DNA of 64,000 bases from Hyposmocoma kahamanoa (GCF_003589595.1 NW_020653852.1:5818239-5882238), one strand, 5' to 3'; shown: positions 22,310 through 33,580, counted from the first letter of the stretch. Numbers and translations: made by a program. The notes: generated by a model from the sequence alone, not told the origin.

Positions 22310-22860
22310 CAAACTTTTGTGCCTCAGCTACAACAAATGTATTTCTTTATCCATCCTTTTACTGATAATAAAATAACTATCGACTTCTTAGGTTTTCGCG
22401 ATGATTACACATAGGAAATAAACTATTTTTCCGAATTTAAATCGCGTGTTTTTTTTCTTTTCAAAAATATACTCTTTACAGGGCCCGAAACGTCGGTTTG
22501 TTTGAAAAAACAAATATGCGCGATTTAAATCCGGAAAAATAGTTTCAATTCTTATAATAAAATATTTGTCGAATTTTCTTTGAAAAAATATTCAATCAGA
22601 AGTTTAAACTGACAGATCATTAGGATTATTTAACGAATTCAATGATGACGGTCGCAAAAGCCTTTTCTGCAATAGTGTTAAGAATATAAACAATTAGATT
22701 TAACTGGTTGTTGACTTTATCATCTCAGTCAGCCATCCCGTCTTCCTTTTTCTCTATCTCAGTGACCACGAGATATGTAAACAGGCCTGAAATGTTGGTT
22801 TGTTTGAAAAAAAAAAACAAATATACGCAATTTAGATCCGAAAAATAATTTCATTTCTAT
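22310..22860 (+). mobile_element. Penelope-like 3' region (second subfamily), split by a PLE hairpin
   Basis: 22310-22383 and 22554-22860 match the continuous copy starting near 24715 (shared ACAACAAATRTATTT, GAAAAAATATTCAATCAGA, TTCAATGATGACGGTC). The copy ends with GTAAACAGGCCTGAAATG and the terminal repeat near 22800-22860. A second element sits between the halves with a 19-bp near-duplicate at each junction. No coding part remains. Confidence 0.7.
22384..22553. mobile_element. Penelope-like terminal-repeat hairpin, nested insertion
   Basis: Two inverted terminal repeats (GGTTTTCGCGATGATTACAC... and ...TTTAAATCCGGAAAAATAGT) are separated by under 60 bp. The junctions carry ATAATAAAATAACTATCGA (22365-22383) and ATAATAAAATATTTGTCGA (22554-22572), identical at 16 of 19 positions. 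This is read as a target-site duplication. Confidence 0.7.
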
Positions 22861-22869
22861 TTAAAGAAG

Positions 22870-23220
22870 TATGTGCCTATGCACACGGCGTATTTAATAA
22901 GCGCCGAAGATGCGCGTTTACGGCGCCGTAGCCGCGCGTATGTATCGCGCATTTTGATAAGGATTGCTTTAATTTCAATTTTGTTTGTTAATTTCAGTTA
23001 GTTTTTGTAATGAAGCAACTACATGAAATTTGAAGTGTAAAGTCCAGTGGAGTATATAAGCTTCTTGCTTGCGACGCGATATTTGCGCGCGTTTGAATCG
23101 ATCCACTACCGTGCGTCTGCGGCGTGTATATACGCAGATGACTTGCGTTTACGGTGCCGTAATACGCACGCAATAATACAACGGTACAAATAACACAACT
23201 CAACGATCACTTTAGTACAA
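22870..23220. repeat. CpG-rich patch with imperfect inverted repeats
   Basis: TGCGCGTTTACGGCGCCGTA near 22911 and TGCGTTTACGGTGCCGTAAT near 23143 are direct near-copies around a less GC-rich core, with several GCGC and GCGCGC runs. No frame is recognised. It is probably a small element with GC-rich ends. Confidence 0.4.
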
Positions 23221-23243
23221 TTCTGGTAAAACAGTGCTTATAC

Positions 23244-23283
23244 AACAAGTTTATGTGACAAGTTTATGTGACAAGTTTATGTA
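23244..23283. repeat. Short tandem repeat
   Basis: Three copies of ACAAGTTTATGTG in a row. Confidence 0.8.
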
Positions 23284-23919
23284 ATTAGATTTTTAGATAG
23301 GAATAAAGGATAGCTATAATTCACAAACTAAGACAACATATAAAAAACCCAAAACCTCGACCGGACAGTGGGCTTCCATTGTCCTTTTGTTTCTAGCATT
23401 CGTATTGTTCCTTTAGTACATTTATGTTGTATCTAACCTTTGACCTTTGGGGCGTTTTTGTTTCCTGGTTGCCTATGTGAGCGCCCTATATTTTTCAGTC
23501 AGCGGATTAGAACGCTGGTCAAGCAAAGACATATATAAATAAGCGTCTCTAGTTTGCAGAAAACAGACCAATAACGTTAATGTGTATATTGTATCTCACG
23601 ATGTTTTATTACCATGATTTTAATGTATTTTTTATGAACATACTACACTACTTTGTTATTGTTATTGACACAAAGTTCCATCAGATTACCGTTCTCAAAC
23701 GTCTCGTCATCATTCTACCCAATTTCAACCTTATTCTAACTTAAGGAGGTGTGATAAGTGTTGGAAAGTTGGGGTCCCGATTTAGGGCGACTGAGGGGGA
23801 TCCAATCTGCCGCTGCCTGGCGCTCAGGCAGTGTAAGCTCTCAAAATAGTAACTTACAGATCACAGATAGGTCGCAAATTGTTGCGTTACGAAGAGAGGT
23901 TATCACATTTTAAGGTTAT
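23284..23919. other. No gene recognised
   Basis: No frame or repeat could be assigned. There is a GC-richer patch at 23755-23830 (GGGGTCCCGATTTAGGGCG). Confidence 0.45.
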
Positions 23920-24455
23920 GTCCTTGAATTCTAGACGCAGGGTACAGGATCTTCTACCTTTACATAAATTACTTCACGGCAAGCTTAAATCCTAACGCTT
24001 CTGTTCTATATTATTTTTAACATCAAGTGCAATCCACGACGCCTTCCTAGACCATTCGTATTGAATGTTTATACTAATAATACTTCTTTTTACAACCCTT
24101 TGACGAGAATGTATCGGGCATACAATGACCTTATGGCTGATCCTCGCGATGATTTAGAGATGGATATATTTGATAGTAATTTTGAAAGACTTCGCGATCG
24201 AACCTACATGCATCACAGTTTTTCTCTTTCATAGTCATAGTGTGGTCATAGTAACTCTATTTTATTTAAGGTTACGTTTTATTATGCCTCAATACGTTTT
24301 ATTCATATATTGTAACAAAATCGTTTACTCATGATTGCTCATGCCGTTTGTACATGTTTAGGTTTATATTCTAGAGTAGAACTAGCAATTATGTTTAAGC
24401 TCTTGTTAAGGAGTGAATGTAAACTGTTTTGTATATATAATAAATAAATTAATAA
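23920..24455 (+). pseudogene. LINE reverse-transcriptase C-terminal fragment with 3' tail
   Basis: The + frame RRRVQDLLPLHKLLHGKLNP, then after shifts YRAYNDLMADPRDDLEMDIF and FERLRDRTYM, follows the C-terminal pattern of jockey/CR1-type LINE polymerases (YxxLHGxxx...FNxxxRxYN). The untranslated part runs to an A-rich TATATATAATAAATAAATTA tail near 24450. At least two frameshifts are present. The catalytic domains are missing. Confidence 0.6.
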
Positions 24456-24714
24456 GAAGTTTTGTTGTACCCAATGGACATGTATAAAGATATGTATGGC
24501 CCTATTTATGGAAGAAAGACCACTAAGACTATACGAAGAAGGATGTACAGGCCGAGGGCTTTAAAATTATACTTGAAATTCACAAAAAGTTCGATGAGAA
24601 ACAACAACAACCAATACAAGCTTCTATGGTTCTATGATAATAACACGTGTAACGCTCTCGATATCCGTGTTCAGAATAAGTTAGGACATGGTTGCTAGAG
24701 TAGTGTAATTAATC

Positions 24715-25530
24715 ACAGGTTTTGTGTCTCAGGTACAACAAATATATTTTTTTACCCATCCTTTTATTTGTAATAAAATAGCTGTCGAATTTCCTTTGAA
24801 AAAATATTCAATCAGATAACTAAAATAAAAGATTATTAGCTTTGTTAAATTTATTCAATGATGACGGTCTCAAACACCTTTTCTACAATAGTGGAAAAAA
24901 TACAGAAACATTTAGACGTAACTGGTTGTTGAGTTTACCATCTCAGTCAGCCATTTTACTCTATTTCAGTGACCACGAGATCTGTAAACGGGCCAGAAAC
25001 ATTGATATGTTTTAAACATCGAGTATATAACCAGAAATAGAGATGAAATAAGGGCCATATATTCCTGGTAACACATTAGCGATACAGCTCTTATAAATAT
25101 CAATTCTCGTTTGCACTGCACAGTGCACACGTCTCCGTATATTCCAAAAAATATTCTGTATTAATTGTAATAAAGATAATCTCTAACAATGCTGTGCTGT
25201 TCTATTCGGTGGTGTGGGAAAAACAGCAAAACATCTAATTACAAAGCAAACGGAATCACATTTCATTGGTAATTAAATAAGTAATTTTGCAATTTTCGTC
25301 CATTATAGCAAAACTCAAGTTAACTGGTCGATTTGAAGTGGAACAATTGACGAAACCCATAGACAACACCCATCAATTGTTTCGAACTCGTAATGATATG
25401 GCAGAATAGTTTCCAAACAAATTAAATGACATTTCGTCTCTATTTCTGGTTGTATACTCGATGGTTTGAAAAAAAAAACAAATATACGCGATTTAGATCC
25501 GAAAAATAGTTTCATTTCTGTTTAAAGAAG
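24715..25530 (+). mobile_element. Penelope-like 3' region (second subfamily), interrupted by a MITE
   Basis: Matches 22310-22860 up to GTAAACGGGCCAGAAACATTG (about 24986-25006), then resumes after the MITE with the terminal repeat ACAAATATACGCGATTTAGA at 25479 onward. Order and content are otherwise as in the first copy of this subfamily. No coding sequence. Confidence 0.7.
25017..25463. mobile_element. MITE with 8-bp target duplication (CATCGAG family, hAT-like)
   Basis: 447 bp with terminal inverted repeats of about 33 bp that start CATCGAGTATATAACCAGAA. Flanks are GTTTTAAA and GTTTGAAA (8 bp, one mismatch), and the outer sequence is continuous PLE, which confirms the insertion. An 8-bp duplication is typical of hAT (also P and Merlin) elements, and the T at position 2 and A at position 7 suit hAT. 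There is no transposase, so it is non-autonomous. Confidence 0.8.
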
Positions 25531-26284
25531 TATATTAATGAATCCAATGTGATTAATTTATGAATGAAGGTAATAGAAAGATCAGTATCAAACACACGGA
25601 CAAATTCATAAGATTTGCTGACTCGTTTTGTAACTGAGTTGGTTAAGAAGGGTAACCCTGGCATGGCAACAGTAGGGTTAGTAGGATAGGACGCGACTTG
25701 CCCGAGAGCGATATAAACCGCGAGATCTCTATGCAACAACAGCAGTAACTCGCGCTTTACGTCGCTCTCGCTCAAGTCGCACTCTGTCGTGCTAGCCCTT
25801 CAGATATTGGTTCAAGTCCAGTCAGATCGACAAAATTGTTTCTAAACTTTCTTGTAAAATGGTTAATGCTTGTAATACCCATTATCTACTAAAGATTAAG
25901 CAATTAATACTGTCATTTAATCTCTGTGCTCGTTTAGTCAAAATTGCGAAATACAATCGGTTGCTAAACAAAGCTCTTTGCCGATCAGGTTAGGAAGTTA
26001 AGTTAATGGGTTTTAACTACCAAAGTAGAATAATAGTGTAAGACAAGTAGTGTAACTACAAAAGTATATAGAGTGACCAGTGAAGGTGAAGTAAGAATGA
26101 GAAAATATATAGATAATAGTTATATTCAATTTTCATAATACAATTCTTAACTAAAGGAATTTAAATTTCGTCCGAAGTAAGAAGCGTTGGGCCGGAAAGT
26201 GCTTTATATAGAAGAGATCTTAACTAAAAGAATTTAGACTACGTCAGATATTAAGAACCTTGGGCTGAAAAGAAAAAATACGTA
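25531..26284. other. No gene recognised
   Basis: An 87-codon minus frame at 25512-25775 overlaps the PLE tail and shows no domain. Nothing else was assigned. Confidence 0.45.
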
Positions 26285-26289
26285 CAAAA

Positions 26290-26625
26290 ATATTTTGCCA
26301 GCGGTCGAGCTGGCCATTTAACGGCTGAATTTCGTGAAATTATGCGATCGTGAAATTTGGTTTACAATAAATTCATTGTTTTGGTGGCTGTGTGAGTTGG
26401 GGCACCGTCTTGTTGAAACCACATGTTAGTGATATCTATATCATCAATAATAGGACAAAATTGAGTTGTTAACATCTCTCGATAGTGTAATCCATTGACC
26501 GTAACCGCATTTCCAGCCGAATTTTCGAAAAAAGACGGCCCAATGCCAACGCCACAAGTCACATAGCCACCGAAACAGTGAATTTGTTGCAAACCAAATT
26601 CTCCTTTCAGTATTTGTCCCAATTA
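26290..26625 (-). pseudogene. Tc1/mariner-superfamily transposase fragment
   Basis: The minus-strand frame ends in NMWFQQDGAPTHTATKTMNL. The QQDGAPTHTA block is the second catalytic aspartate motif of IS630-Tc1-mariner transposases. Before it, GPSFFENSAGNAVTVNGLHY fits the segment upstream of that aspartate in the lineage with WFQQDG motifs. After an in-frame stop the frame continues to KWPARPLAKYF, equivalent to the WPxRSPDL part. Both ends are missing. It is distinct from the mariners at 42817 and 47341. Confidence 0.75.
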
Positions 26626-26649
26626 AATTTGAAGAAAGTATTCCTCTGA

Positions 26650-26770
26650 TTGTGGCAAACTAGGGGATGAATCCGGTTTCGCGTAGTTTCCGGTAACTGA
26701 TTTCAATAAAACTTATCAAATGGATGTAATTCCACGGACTTTTGAGGTCGGTGTTTTATAATAAAAAAGT
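26650..26770 (+). repeat. Family F dispersed repeat fragment
   Basis: GATGAATCCGGTTTCGCGTA, TTCAATAAAACTTATCAAAT and GGACTTTTGAGGTCGG match 34085-34200. Confidence 0.6.
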
Positions 26771-27097
26771 TACAAATATGTATATACTACTTATGTATAA
26801 ACTTATAAATGTGGAGTCACAATTTGACATTGAAACTTAAAAGACATGAAACAACTACTTGAAGAGCTGGAAAGTTCTTTTACTTTCACCACTGTTCTTA
26901 ACTTTTGTGTTTCTTTGGAAATGCTGCAAAGAAAAAAATTATTGACGTTTTTGTGAAATTCGTTTTATATTATTCGAAAGCAAGATTTTTAACAAGGAAA
27001 GGAATTACGATAAGTACTCGCTCGACTTTTCTACGGAATTTATGTCTATATCTATAATCTATTTTACTTTATCTACGTATTGATCCTAATAACATTG
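26771..27097. other. No gene recognised
   Basis: AT-rich, unassigned. Confidence 0.5.
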
Positions 27098-27440
27098 CGT
27101 ATTGAAAATGTGCAAAAAAGATTTATTAAGTTTTTATGTTTTCGAACTATGGAGCGGTACGAGTCAAACGGCATCTTGATATATGTAACAAACATCATCT
27201 TTTGCCACTAAAGGTACGATGTCAGATAGCAGACCTAGTAAGTTTGCGAATAATTGCTTCTGGTGCCGTGAACTCCCCGGAACTCGTGTCCATGATTTAT
27301 CTTAGAGCCTTACAAAGTCTCTTTAGGTTTAATTCACTTTTGTGCGTACCTATGGCCTCTTTGAATTTTCGGCGGAATGCATATCCAAGTCCAAGCAGGT
27401 TGATATTGACGTTTTTAACATTAGTGTGGCATCGGTGAAG
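27098..27440 (+). pseudogene. LINE reverse-transcriptase C-terminal fragment
   Basis: Frames around ENVQKRFIKFLCFR and LPLKVRCQIADLVSLRIIAS follow the IQxRFxRFL...LExRRxxxDLxxLYKIxxG pattern of LINE C-termini. PELVSMIYLRAL follows. Several frameshifts are present and there are no catalytic motifs. Confidence 0.6.
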
Positions 27441-27716
27441 CGTCTTATTAGTAGTTTGTTTTTTGGCGAGTAGGTAATTACTAAGTGTTGCGAATATGTA
27501 TGTATTTAGTATAACTTAGTAGTTATATACCTATAATTCAATGCTCATTTACTTAATGTGTGTCTATCGGTGAGGACCTATAATTGGCTCTCCATTATTA
27601 TTTCAGTTTTTTTTTCTGTAAGATAAGGGTTGGTCTTTAGTTTAGTTAGTTTTTTATCGGTATTACAAAAATAGCTTGACGACCCACTGAGGTCGTGCCA
27701 AGGTTTTTTTATATGA
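27441..27716. other. No gene recognised
   Basis: Unassigned AT-rich sequence. Confidence 0.5.
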
Positions 27717-27800
27717 TGTCAAGTGAGGGGACGAACATATCGTGCGCCCCATGGTGAGCGACACGTTTGTATATTGCAGTGCCACTCAGAGCTTTAAATC
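27717..27800 (-). repeat. GACGGGAC repeat, truncated
   Basis: Only the tail-proximal third is present, from TCAAGTGAGGGGACG to CACTCAGAGCTTTAAATC, after the usual T-rich left edge. Confidence 0.75.
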
Positions 27801-28110
27801 TGTCTGAAGAAGAAGAGGTAGAAGTCTGAGGAGATAGTGGAGTATATCAGACATAAAGCCAAATACACCCTGAGCGTCGAGCGGTTGGAGTTCCGCCACA
27901 AAGTAAATTTCAATTCGTTTGTGGTGAGAGTACCGACATCTGTCGACCTTCATGAAGGAAGAATTTTTCCCGAAGGTTGACACCAGATTGCGCCACACGT
28001 TGCCGACAACTGCAATTCGTGTAGATTAGTTAGAAATAGTGTTTTATTATATTGTCTTTAAGGTATATTATATTAAATGGGTCATGTGGCCTGAAATAAA
28101 TTAAAATTAA
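27801..28110 (-). repeat. Unclassified retroelement fragment
   Basis: A minus-strand frame of 70 codons (27786-27998) and a + side ending CATGTGGCCTGAAATAAATT suggest an old retroelement fragment. The TCTCACCACAAACGAATTG complement block is visible. The family could not be named. Confidence 0.35.
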
Positions 28111-28319
28111 AAACCCCGGCATGATAACACACACTAGCCGGAGCAATTTTTCTGTTTTCGATATTTGTATCAATAATAAAACTTACTTAAAATTTAATCT
28201 CCGTAAAAAACCAACCAATATTGACACGGCTCGTCCTTTAATAACCAGACTATAGAAGGATAAGATACCCATAACCGTGACTAGTGACCAAAGGGCGCAT
28301 TTATTCCACACGAATGTCA

Positions 28320-28610
28320 TCGCGCTGACCCCGCGCGGTTGCCGAGCGTAGTCCTTGTTGCCGCGCAGCGACCGTGTGCGTATGTATTAAGCTTTTACGT
28401 TTCAGCGTCCCGGGCATGCAGGCGAGTCTGGCTTGAATTTGGTCTATGCGGCGGCCGCGGGACGACCGCGCGGTTGTATTATTCAGCGGAGTTTAAATGT
28501 TGTCTAGTAAATAGAATTCAGATTCGCCATTAATGTACATATAGGCGTCGTAATGTGGCGGTTGCTACGCGGCGGCCGCGCGGAAACTATCAACTCATGT
28601 AACTGGGCGC
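28320..28610 (+). repeat. GC-rich repeat H, first copy
   Basis: Rich in GCGGCCGC and CGCGCGGTT. The block TTCAGCGGAGTTTAAATG..TAGTAAATAGAATTCAGATTCG..CATTAATGTACAT recurs inverted at 39605-39850, together with AGCTTGAATTTG-like and GCGTCCCGG blocks. The 64-codon frame inside has no known domain. Confidence 0.65.
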
Positions 28611-28735
28611 TAAATGTTTGTAAACGAGTTTTTCGTCAAAGTTCAATATTCACATCACAACTTCAAGGCCGAAAATTAACTTGTTAGTCGTTAGTCATGC
28701 GTAGTATTATTTTTTAAATTATTTTTGTATTCACA

Positions 28736-28783
28736 CTTCCCTGGACGAACTCTTTCAAACGGATCTCTATTGCTACTAACAAA
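28736..28783 (-). repeat. GACGGGAC repeat, terminal scrap
   Basis: Only the tail-distal end is left: TTCCCTGGACGAACTCTTTC and TTGCTACTAAC. Confidence 0.6.
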
Positions 28784-30249
28784 AATGCAACTTAACATGT
28801 TTATTACGTGACCGGTTTACGAAAGTTACGTACGTAAGATTTAACGCTTCAAATAATATAAGTAATAGGCCCATTTCCTAGGCACCAAATCATATATAAG
28901 AATTCAAATTAATTGAATATTTATTTAGAAGTGTCCTATTTAAAAACTTGTAACGTCGTGAGTTGCACGTTTTCTTCATTTTCTTTTGAAAGCATTGCTT
29001 GTAACGGGGAGTGGGTGAGGTTTTTTACTGCCTGCCGTGGGAAAGCGAAAAGGCCTTAGTTTCTAAATACACAGACCGTGTGACTCTCTTTACCTCTAAA
29101 TTCAACTTTATGCGACTTACGCTAAGATGGTGCTAAGTGTAAAGGCTGGCCGGCGAGTTGTTGACATTTTATTTAGATGAAGTAAAATAAAACAAAAGAA
29201 ACATGTGGTAAAGTCACGGATTTTTTATAAAGAGTAGAAATTCATCACGTTTTACAAAGGCTAGTGGGTAGTACTATATACTTATTTCATATTTCTTTTT
29301 ATGATATAAAACATTCTAAACTGAAACCGTCTTTCAGCCACATTATGATTTGATATTACTTCTCGCTGCTGCAGTATTTATTATGACGTTAAAACGATAC
29401 AAACGTTACAAATTTTCACCGTTACAAATGTGAAAATGTTTTAACTTTCCTATTGAAACACAAATGTGACCTTATTACGCCAAGAGTGTGATATGCTCTA
29501 TATTATAGATAAATAAATGCAAATGAAAAATTGCCAAGGTCATAGTACGTTGCATATTAGGTTTAAGTGCGGTCAATAAGACATTACTAACGAGAGGCTA
29601 AATACTAATACAGAGGCTTCAATGACTCGGGGTTTGGGATTCTTTACCGTCCAAACTACATATTTGCGAGGAAATAAACATAATGATAATTTATTTCTTG
29701 TGTGAATAAATATCGCTTCACAACACTACAATTTCAGATTTTGCGAATGGCGAGTGTTTTGTTTTAATTTTTATACAAACAGATGGCCACCTATTCTTCC
29801 CTAGGCAATGCAATTCGAACTAAAATCAATGCAATTGGAACTAAAATGTTGTAAAAGACACACACGTATGCAGTTATGATGGTAAAGACATAAAATAAAT
29901 AATTTCAAAATACAAAGAATGTTGCAGAATTTGAATTCATAAAATTAATTTAACACGTTTTGGTTAAATAATTCTGATTTTGAAATGACTGAATCTTAAC
30001 GTATAAGAGAAGCACATTACAATTAAATTAAAAAATCCATTACCGCTATGAGACGGTAAGGTAAGGTAAGGTAATGTAATGGAAAAGCCCATGGGCGTTA
30101 TTCAGCACATTACAACCGACTTTGCCTGCATGTTATGGCACTATTTACGAGCAAGTGTGATGCGAAAGTTTTTACAACCAACATTCTTTATTTTTTGTTT
30201 TTATTTAATGTATTCGCAAAGGTATAAAAATACAATAAAGCTTTTTTTA
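28784..30249. other. No gene recognised (1.5 kb)
   Basis: AT-rich. A pentanucleotide run (GGTAA)n lies at 30055-30078. No exon or repeat was recognised. Confidence 0.5.
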
Positions 30250-30305
30250 TACCAAGTGACGGGACGAGCAAGTTGTACGCCTGGTACGTAAGTTGCAGTG
30301 CCACT
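30250..30305 (-). repeat. GACGGGAC repeat running into the assembly gap
   Basis: TACCAAGTGACGGGACGAGC and GCAGTGCCACT are present, then N. The copy probably continues in the gap. Confidence 0.7.
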
Positions 30306-30705
30306 NNNNNNNNNNNNNNNNNNNNNNNNNNNNNNNNNNNNNNNNNNNNNNNNNNNNNNNNNNNNNNNNNNNNNNNNNNNNNNNNNNNNNNNNNNNNNNN
30401 NNNNNNNNNNNNNNNNNNNNNNNNNNNNNNNNNNNNNNNNNNNNNNNNNNNNNNNNNNNNNNNNNNNNNNNNNNNNNNNNNNNNNNNNNNNNNNNNNNNN
30501 NNNNNNNNNNNNNNNNNNNNNNNNNNNNNNNNNNNNNNNNNNNNNNNNNNNNNNNNNNNNNNNNNNNNNNNNNNNNNNNNNNNNNNNNNNNNNNNNNNNN
30601 NNNNNNNNNNNNNNNNNNNNNNNNNNNNNNNNNNNNNNNNNNNNNNNNNNNNNNNNNNNNNNNNNNNNNNNNNNNNNNNNNNNNNNNNNNNNNNNNNNNN
30701 NNNNN
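30306..30705. other. Assembly gap (400 N)
   Basis: Exactly 400 N, so the true length is probably unknown. Open frames across it are artefacts. Confidence 0.99.
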
Positions 30706-30850
30706 ATTTTCTTCAAATTTGAATGGATCACTACTAAGAATATATCAAAATCGATTCACAAACGTCAGAGTAATCACTAAATCACACTAATAACATGCAC
30801 AAAAAGAATACAGTTGAATTGAAAATCTCTTCTTTTTTAAGTCGGCTAAA
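30706..30850 (-). repeat. Family F dispersed repeat fragment
   Basis: ATCGATTCACAAACGTCAG and CTCTTCTTTTTTAAGTCGGC match the 21700-21845 copy. Confidence 0.6.
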
Positions 30851-30869
30851 AATAATAATATACTTTGTT

Positions 30870-31062
30870 ATTAGTATTGATATAAAAATCGAACAACACC
30901 AAGAAAAATTCTCTGACTTACTGGACACCACCTGAGCTACAGACCGAATCAGAGATTAGCTCAGTTGGTGAGAGCGGTAGCCCCAGTGTGGCAACAGACG
31001 CTGGTTCGAGTACAGACTAATCAAAGATTTTTTTGTGTTGTTCGATCTTTGTATCAATAATA
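30870..31062. repeat. Inverted pair of SINE family C-type bodies
   Basis: The left end (TTGATATAAAAATCGAACAACACCAAG) and right end (GTGTTGTTCGATCTTTGTATC) are inverted copies. Between them is a tRNA-like head TTAGCTCAGTTGGTGAGAG with B box CTGGTTCGAGTACAG. No intact acceptor stem can be drawn, so it is not a tRNA gene. Confidence 0.6.
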
Positions 31063-31067
31063 ATAAT

Positions 31068-31250
31068 TAATGCCGTGGCCGAACCGTTACTATGCTGCTC
31101 TGCCACAAAGAGGTCCAGGGTTCGATTCCCGGGCTGGGAGTAACATTTGTATGGCCTACATTATTTCTCTCGTAAATTTGGGTGTAATTTGTGGCTGTCT
31201 ATGTGTGTGTCCATAGCACTCGCGACACGGGTTTACAATGCATCCACCTG
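31068..31250 (+). repeat. tRNA-derived SINE (family B)
   Basis: TGCCGTGGCCGAACCGTTAC head, GGGTTCGATTCCCGGGC B box, and body with TTGGGTGTAATTTGTGGCTG. Confidence 0.8.
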
Positions 31251-31955
31251 AGAAACATCCTGTAGATATCCATATCTACAAAATGTAAGTGTCCATAACT
31301 GCCTATTTTTTTATTAATATTCTCTGCCTAACCCGATGGGAAAAAGGCGTAAGGTGTATGTATTATTAATGTTTAGTTATGGATTGAAGAGTAGAGAGAG
31401 TAAACGTAATTACAGGAGACCAAAGATCTTATGTCTCATATCCAGTGACGCATTTGCTTTTTGGCAAATATTTCAGTAAATATTATTACCTATGTATGTT
31501 TGTAGACAGCCCGGCGGATGGTTACAACAATCCATCAGGCGGACCGTTAGACTGCTTGTTTGTTTGAATATCATAGATAATAACATGAAATGAACTCCAA
31601 TATCGTCTTTCAATGAGCTGTCACTGTTTTTGTGTAATAATAACTAATAACCGAACTACGTATAAAGAAAAACAAAAGAAAGAGCGAGATTGTAGAATAG
31701 AAAGACAGGGATATAATAAAAATAATCGAAGTATCTCAATATGGCCTACGAGATCATTGACATATGGGTTGTGGCATCTATGGAAATAATCTCGATTGTT
31801 TTGTCAGTAAATGGGTTTATTCCAGCTGGCCTCGCTAGTAACTTATGCGGTTGGGTTTTAGCGATACGTATTGATAGGTTATGAACACATTGTAAAAAGT
31901 GTTACCGCTCGATATGGCAAGTATCATATATATATAGTTTAGTGTACAACTCTAC
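31251..31955. other. No gene recognised
   Basis: Contains GACAGCCCGGCGGATGG near 31507, probably part of an unnamed repeat; otherwise nothing. Confidence 0.45.
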
Positions 31956-31959
31956 CAAG

Positions 31960-32945
31960 AGAGAAGTGATGGTTTTTAAAGCAGGCAAAATTAAGCTATA
32001 TTTCATACTTCCAGTCGTTCTTGGCGAGGTTGTACTCAAAGGTGTAAAAAAAATTTAAATATCCTGGTCACGTACTAACTGATGATCTATGTGATGATCA
32101 AAATATAGAAAGCTAGCGTAGAGCGTTGTCAGTGAGATGTAGTATGTTAGCCTGCAGGTTCGCGAGACGCTCCATCGACCTTAATATTACTTTTTATAAT
32201 TCCATTTTACTCGAGCGGTCTGTGGGTTAAGTATGCTAAATGAGCTTATAAAGTCTTGTGCATTCAATACAATAATGCTTTCAGGATGCAAGATGGTACA
32301 GTGCGTCAGGCATGTTCGCAGAGGCGCACATAGACGGCTTCCAAGCGATAATGCGGAAAAAAACAGTATTGCTTATGACTTGTGTCAGAAGTAGCCACAA
32401 GCATCCTAAAAATGGTTGCAGGCAGACTTGATTGTCCAATTCAAAACTAGGTTGGGCAAATTAAATCTATTTTTACACCAATATGTCGTAACCAGTCATG
32501 AGTACGGACACTATACGGAACGCAAGCGCACTACCTAACGGTGTAGTCAGCAGCGGCACAAATACGCTTCACGCGCTTCGACAGAATCGTGAATGTGGTC
32601 GTGACTGAGTATGGTGTCTGCCACGATCGGACACACTTTTCGATCGGGTCGCCATGCAATGTTGTCGTCGTCACGGAAACTGTCCTACGTTTCGATTAGT
32701 GCCTATTTTGATTGTTAAAATTAATAGAAAGTACTAGTTCTTATTCGATTTCATAGTGCATGTATATTTCAATCTCATTGCACGATCCCTAAATCTGCCT
32801 AAACGATGTCGGTAAACCATGACGGTTCAGACATATGTAAATATTTGGTTATGTTGTGTTGTAATACTAACCTAATTTAAGTGAAAATGTTACTAACAAT
32901 TTACATGGGTCTATGTCAGAAATAAAGAATTCTATTCTATTCTAT
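31960..32945 (+). pseudogene. LINE reverse-transcriptase C-terminal fragment with 3' tail
   Basis: The broken + frame reads FKYPGHVLTDDLCDDQNIES, then RRALSVRCSMLACRFARRS, then SASGMFAEAHIDGFQAIMRK. This matches the FKYLGH...DIxxERRALxxRxNxLxRRFxxC...NxLRVxYNNxFR...ASxMFxxxxxxxxxxxxRK pattern of insect endonuclease/reverse-transcriptase LINEs. It is interrupted by several stops. A 3' region ends in a (TTCTA)n-like tail at 32923-32945. The catalytic core is missing. Confidence 0.7.
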
Positions 32946-33054
32946 TTATGGTAGAGGCGAGAATCCAAAGCAGTATAATTCAATATAATGCTTTAATAGA
33001 CTGTGCGTTCCTGATCACGACAGGCTGTGTCATTGCCGGAAAATTCAGCTACTC

Positions 33055-33250
33055 AATCTCAGTGGTCTAACGATTTATGCTGTGGGCGCTGATGTGGAGG
33101 TCCTGGGTTTGATTCCCGGTACGACCAAATTGGAAAATGAAGTTTTCTAAATTGGTTCTGGGCTGGCTACTCTGGGAAGTGCCCAAGAGTGAATTCTATT
33201 GTTCTAGTACTCATAGTACAGAGAATTCCTTAGTTTGAGCAAATTGGTGT
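33055..33250 (+). repeat. tRNA-derived SINE (family A), near full length
   Basis: Head TCTCAGTGGTCTAACG, B box GGGTTTGATTCCCGG, body CTGGCTACTCTGGGAAGTGC. Confidence 0.8.
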
Positions 33251-33572
33251 TCTTGTCGTGTGTGTCGTTATTTTATTTTTACTAATTCAATTAGTAATAG
33301 TTATCGCAGTTTATCTTTTGACGAGATTGTAAAAATAATAACCTAAAAATAACGACCTTTTCTTCTTTCTTTATGTTTTAGGGATGTCAATATCGTTTGT
33401 CAGTGACTGATGCCCTCGAGTAAAGACCATTATTTCATTCATAAATAAAAATAAAATTGTGTTCCCAAATATTATGATAATTATTCAAATTACGAAGGCT
33501 ATGTTTCCGCTTTAGGGAGTCACTATAGTAGTTCTTATTAGAGATGGAAAAAAACTGCTTATACATTTTAAA
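33251..33572. other. No gene recognised
   Basis: AT-rich, unassigned. Confidence 0.5.
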
Positions 33573-33580
33573 CGTTAAAA

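Noticed and set aside
24462..24698. 78-codon + frame between a LINE tail and a PLE remnant
   Set aside because: Rich in basic residues and asparagine but without a recognisable domain; position between elements suggests chance.
30201..30790. Long open frames of 149-176 codons
   Set aside because: They are made of N from the 400-base gap.
30960..31030. Possible tRNA gene
   Set aside because: A and B box-like words are present but the acceptor stem does not pair and the unit is part of an inverted SINE structure.
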